Assembly (NCBI GenBank): GCA_945897545.1
Contig: CAMDGJ010000188.1
Coordinates: 1-5,618 of the forward strand
Source of the DNA: Flavobacterium psychrophilum
GTDB lineage: Bacteria; Bacteroidota; Bacteroidia; Flavobacteriales; Flavobacteriaceae
Length of the DNA: 5,618 bases
Direction: 5' to 3'
A model generated the notes under the pieces. It made no database searches. It had not been told where the DNA came from and worked only from the letters and a program-made list of their open reading frames with translations. Position 1 is the stretch's first letter; every line of letters starts with the position of its first letter. Below are positions 5,371-5,618 of the stretch, one piece after another. A program made the position numbers and the translations under genes.

Positions 5371-5618
5371 ATGAGCACTTTTTCAATTTTTTTAGTTTTA
5401 ATAACAATAGTTTGCTTTCTATTGATTGTAGTAATTATGGTTCAAAACCCTAAAGGCGGTGGATTATCTTCAACACTGGGTGGTTCAACTCAGATAGGTG
5501 GAGTTCAAAAAACAACTGACTTTTTAGACAAAAGCACTTGGACATTGTCCGCAGTATTAATTGTACTTATATTACTTTCAAGTTTAAGTTTTGGAGGATC
5601 CTTAAGTGATAATGATTC
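5371..5618 (+). CDS. secG: Preprotein translocase subunit SecG, N-terminal part (runs off the right edge)
   Basis: The frame from the ATG at 5371 stays open to the window end, giving 82 complete codons. It encodes the small two-helix SecG subunit, which stimulates SecA-driven translocation through SecYEG at the inner membrane. Transmembrane helix 1 covers about residues 4-24. The conserved cytoplasmic loop follows with VQNPKGGGLSSTLGG (24-38), then helix 2 at about 57-74. A short hydrophilic tail has begun when the sequence ends. The start lies 3 bp after the TPR stop, with an AT-rich leader (AATAAATAAACA), indicating co-transcription with that gene. No separate promoter was seen. Confidence 0.93.
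   Translation, partial: MSTFSIFLVLITIVCFLLIVVIMVQNPKGGGLSSTLGGSTQIGGVQKTTDFLDKSTWTLSAVLIVLILLSSLSFGGSLSDND

Overview
The window looks like chromosomal DNA from a Flavobacterium or a close relative in the Bacteroidota. It is AT-rich, its starts lack Shine-Dalgarno sequences and have A-rich leaders instead, the promoters fit the Bacteroidota pattern (TTG, about 20 bp, TAnnTTTG), and the proteins read like flavobacterial versions of their families. This is judged from sequence patterns alone; no database search was run.

Layout. On the minus strand at the left edge is the N-terminus of topA (DNA topoisomerase I). A 246-bp divergent intergenic region follows, with one promoter-like element for each direction and a 16-bp perfect palindrome. 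On the plus strand are miaB (tRNA methylthiotransferase, complete), a small GxxExxY-family gene (PD-(D/E)XK nuclease-like fold), a sigma-54 AAA+ activator without a receiver domain, lptE (outer-membrane lipoprotein of the LPS export machinery), a conserved TPR-type protein of unknown function, and the start of secG (SecYEG translocon), which is cut by the right edge. From the sigma-54 regulator to secG the genes share one strand and have short gaps, so they could be co-transcribed. That block joins LPS export, protein secretion and a transcriptional activator.

The most interesting features are three unrelated repeat-type elements set into otherwise conserved core genes. (1) The GxxExxY gene lies in a roughly 700-bp segment bounded by inverted copies of a CACGAATT-iterated sequence. 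The segment starts 1 bp after the miaB stop and ends 12 bp before the likely ATG of the sigma-54 regulator, so it looks like a cassette inserted between two genes. Its right arm also creates a spurious upstream GTG start for the regulator. (2) The leader of the TPR gene consists of CTGAAAT heptamers and a 15-bp direct repeat around a GC-rich 26-mer, and runs directly into the ATG. (3) A GC-rich sequence of about 51 bp inside the TPR coding region reads, on the minus strand, as TGTCATTGCGAG ... GAAGCAATCTC. This resembles the widespread CATTGCGAG/GAAGCAATC dispersed palindromic repeat, here carried in frame as 17 codons. No CRISPR array, tRNA or rRNA gene, or transposase was seen.
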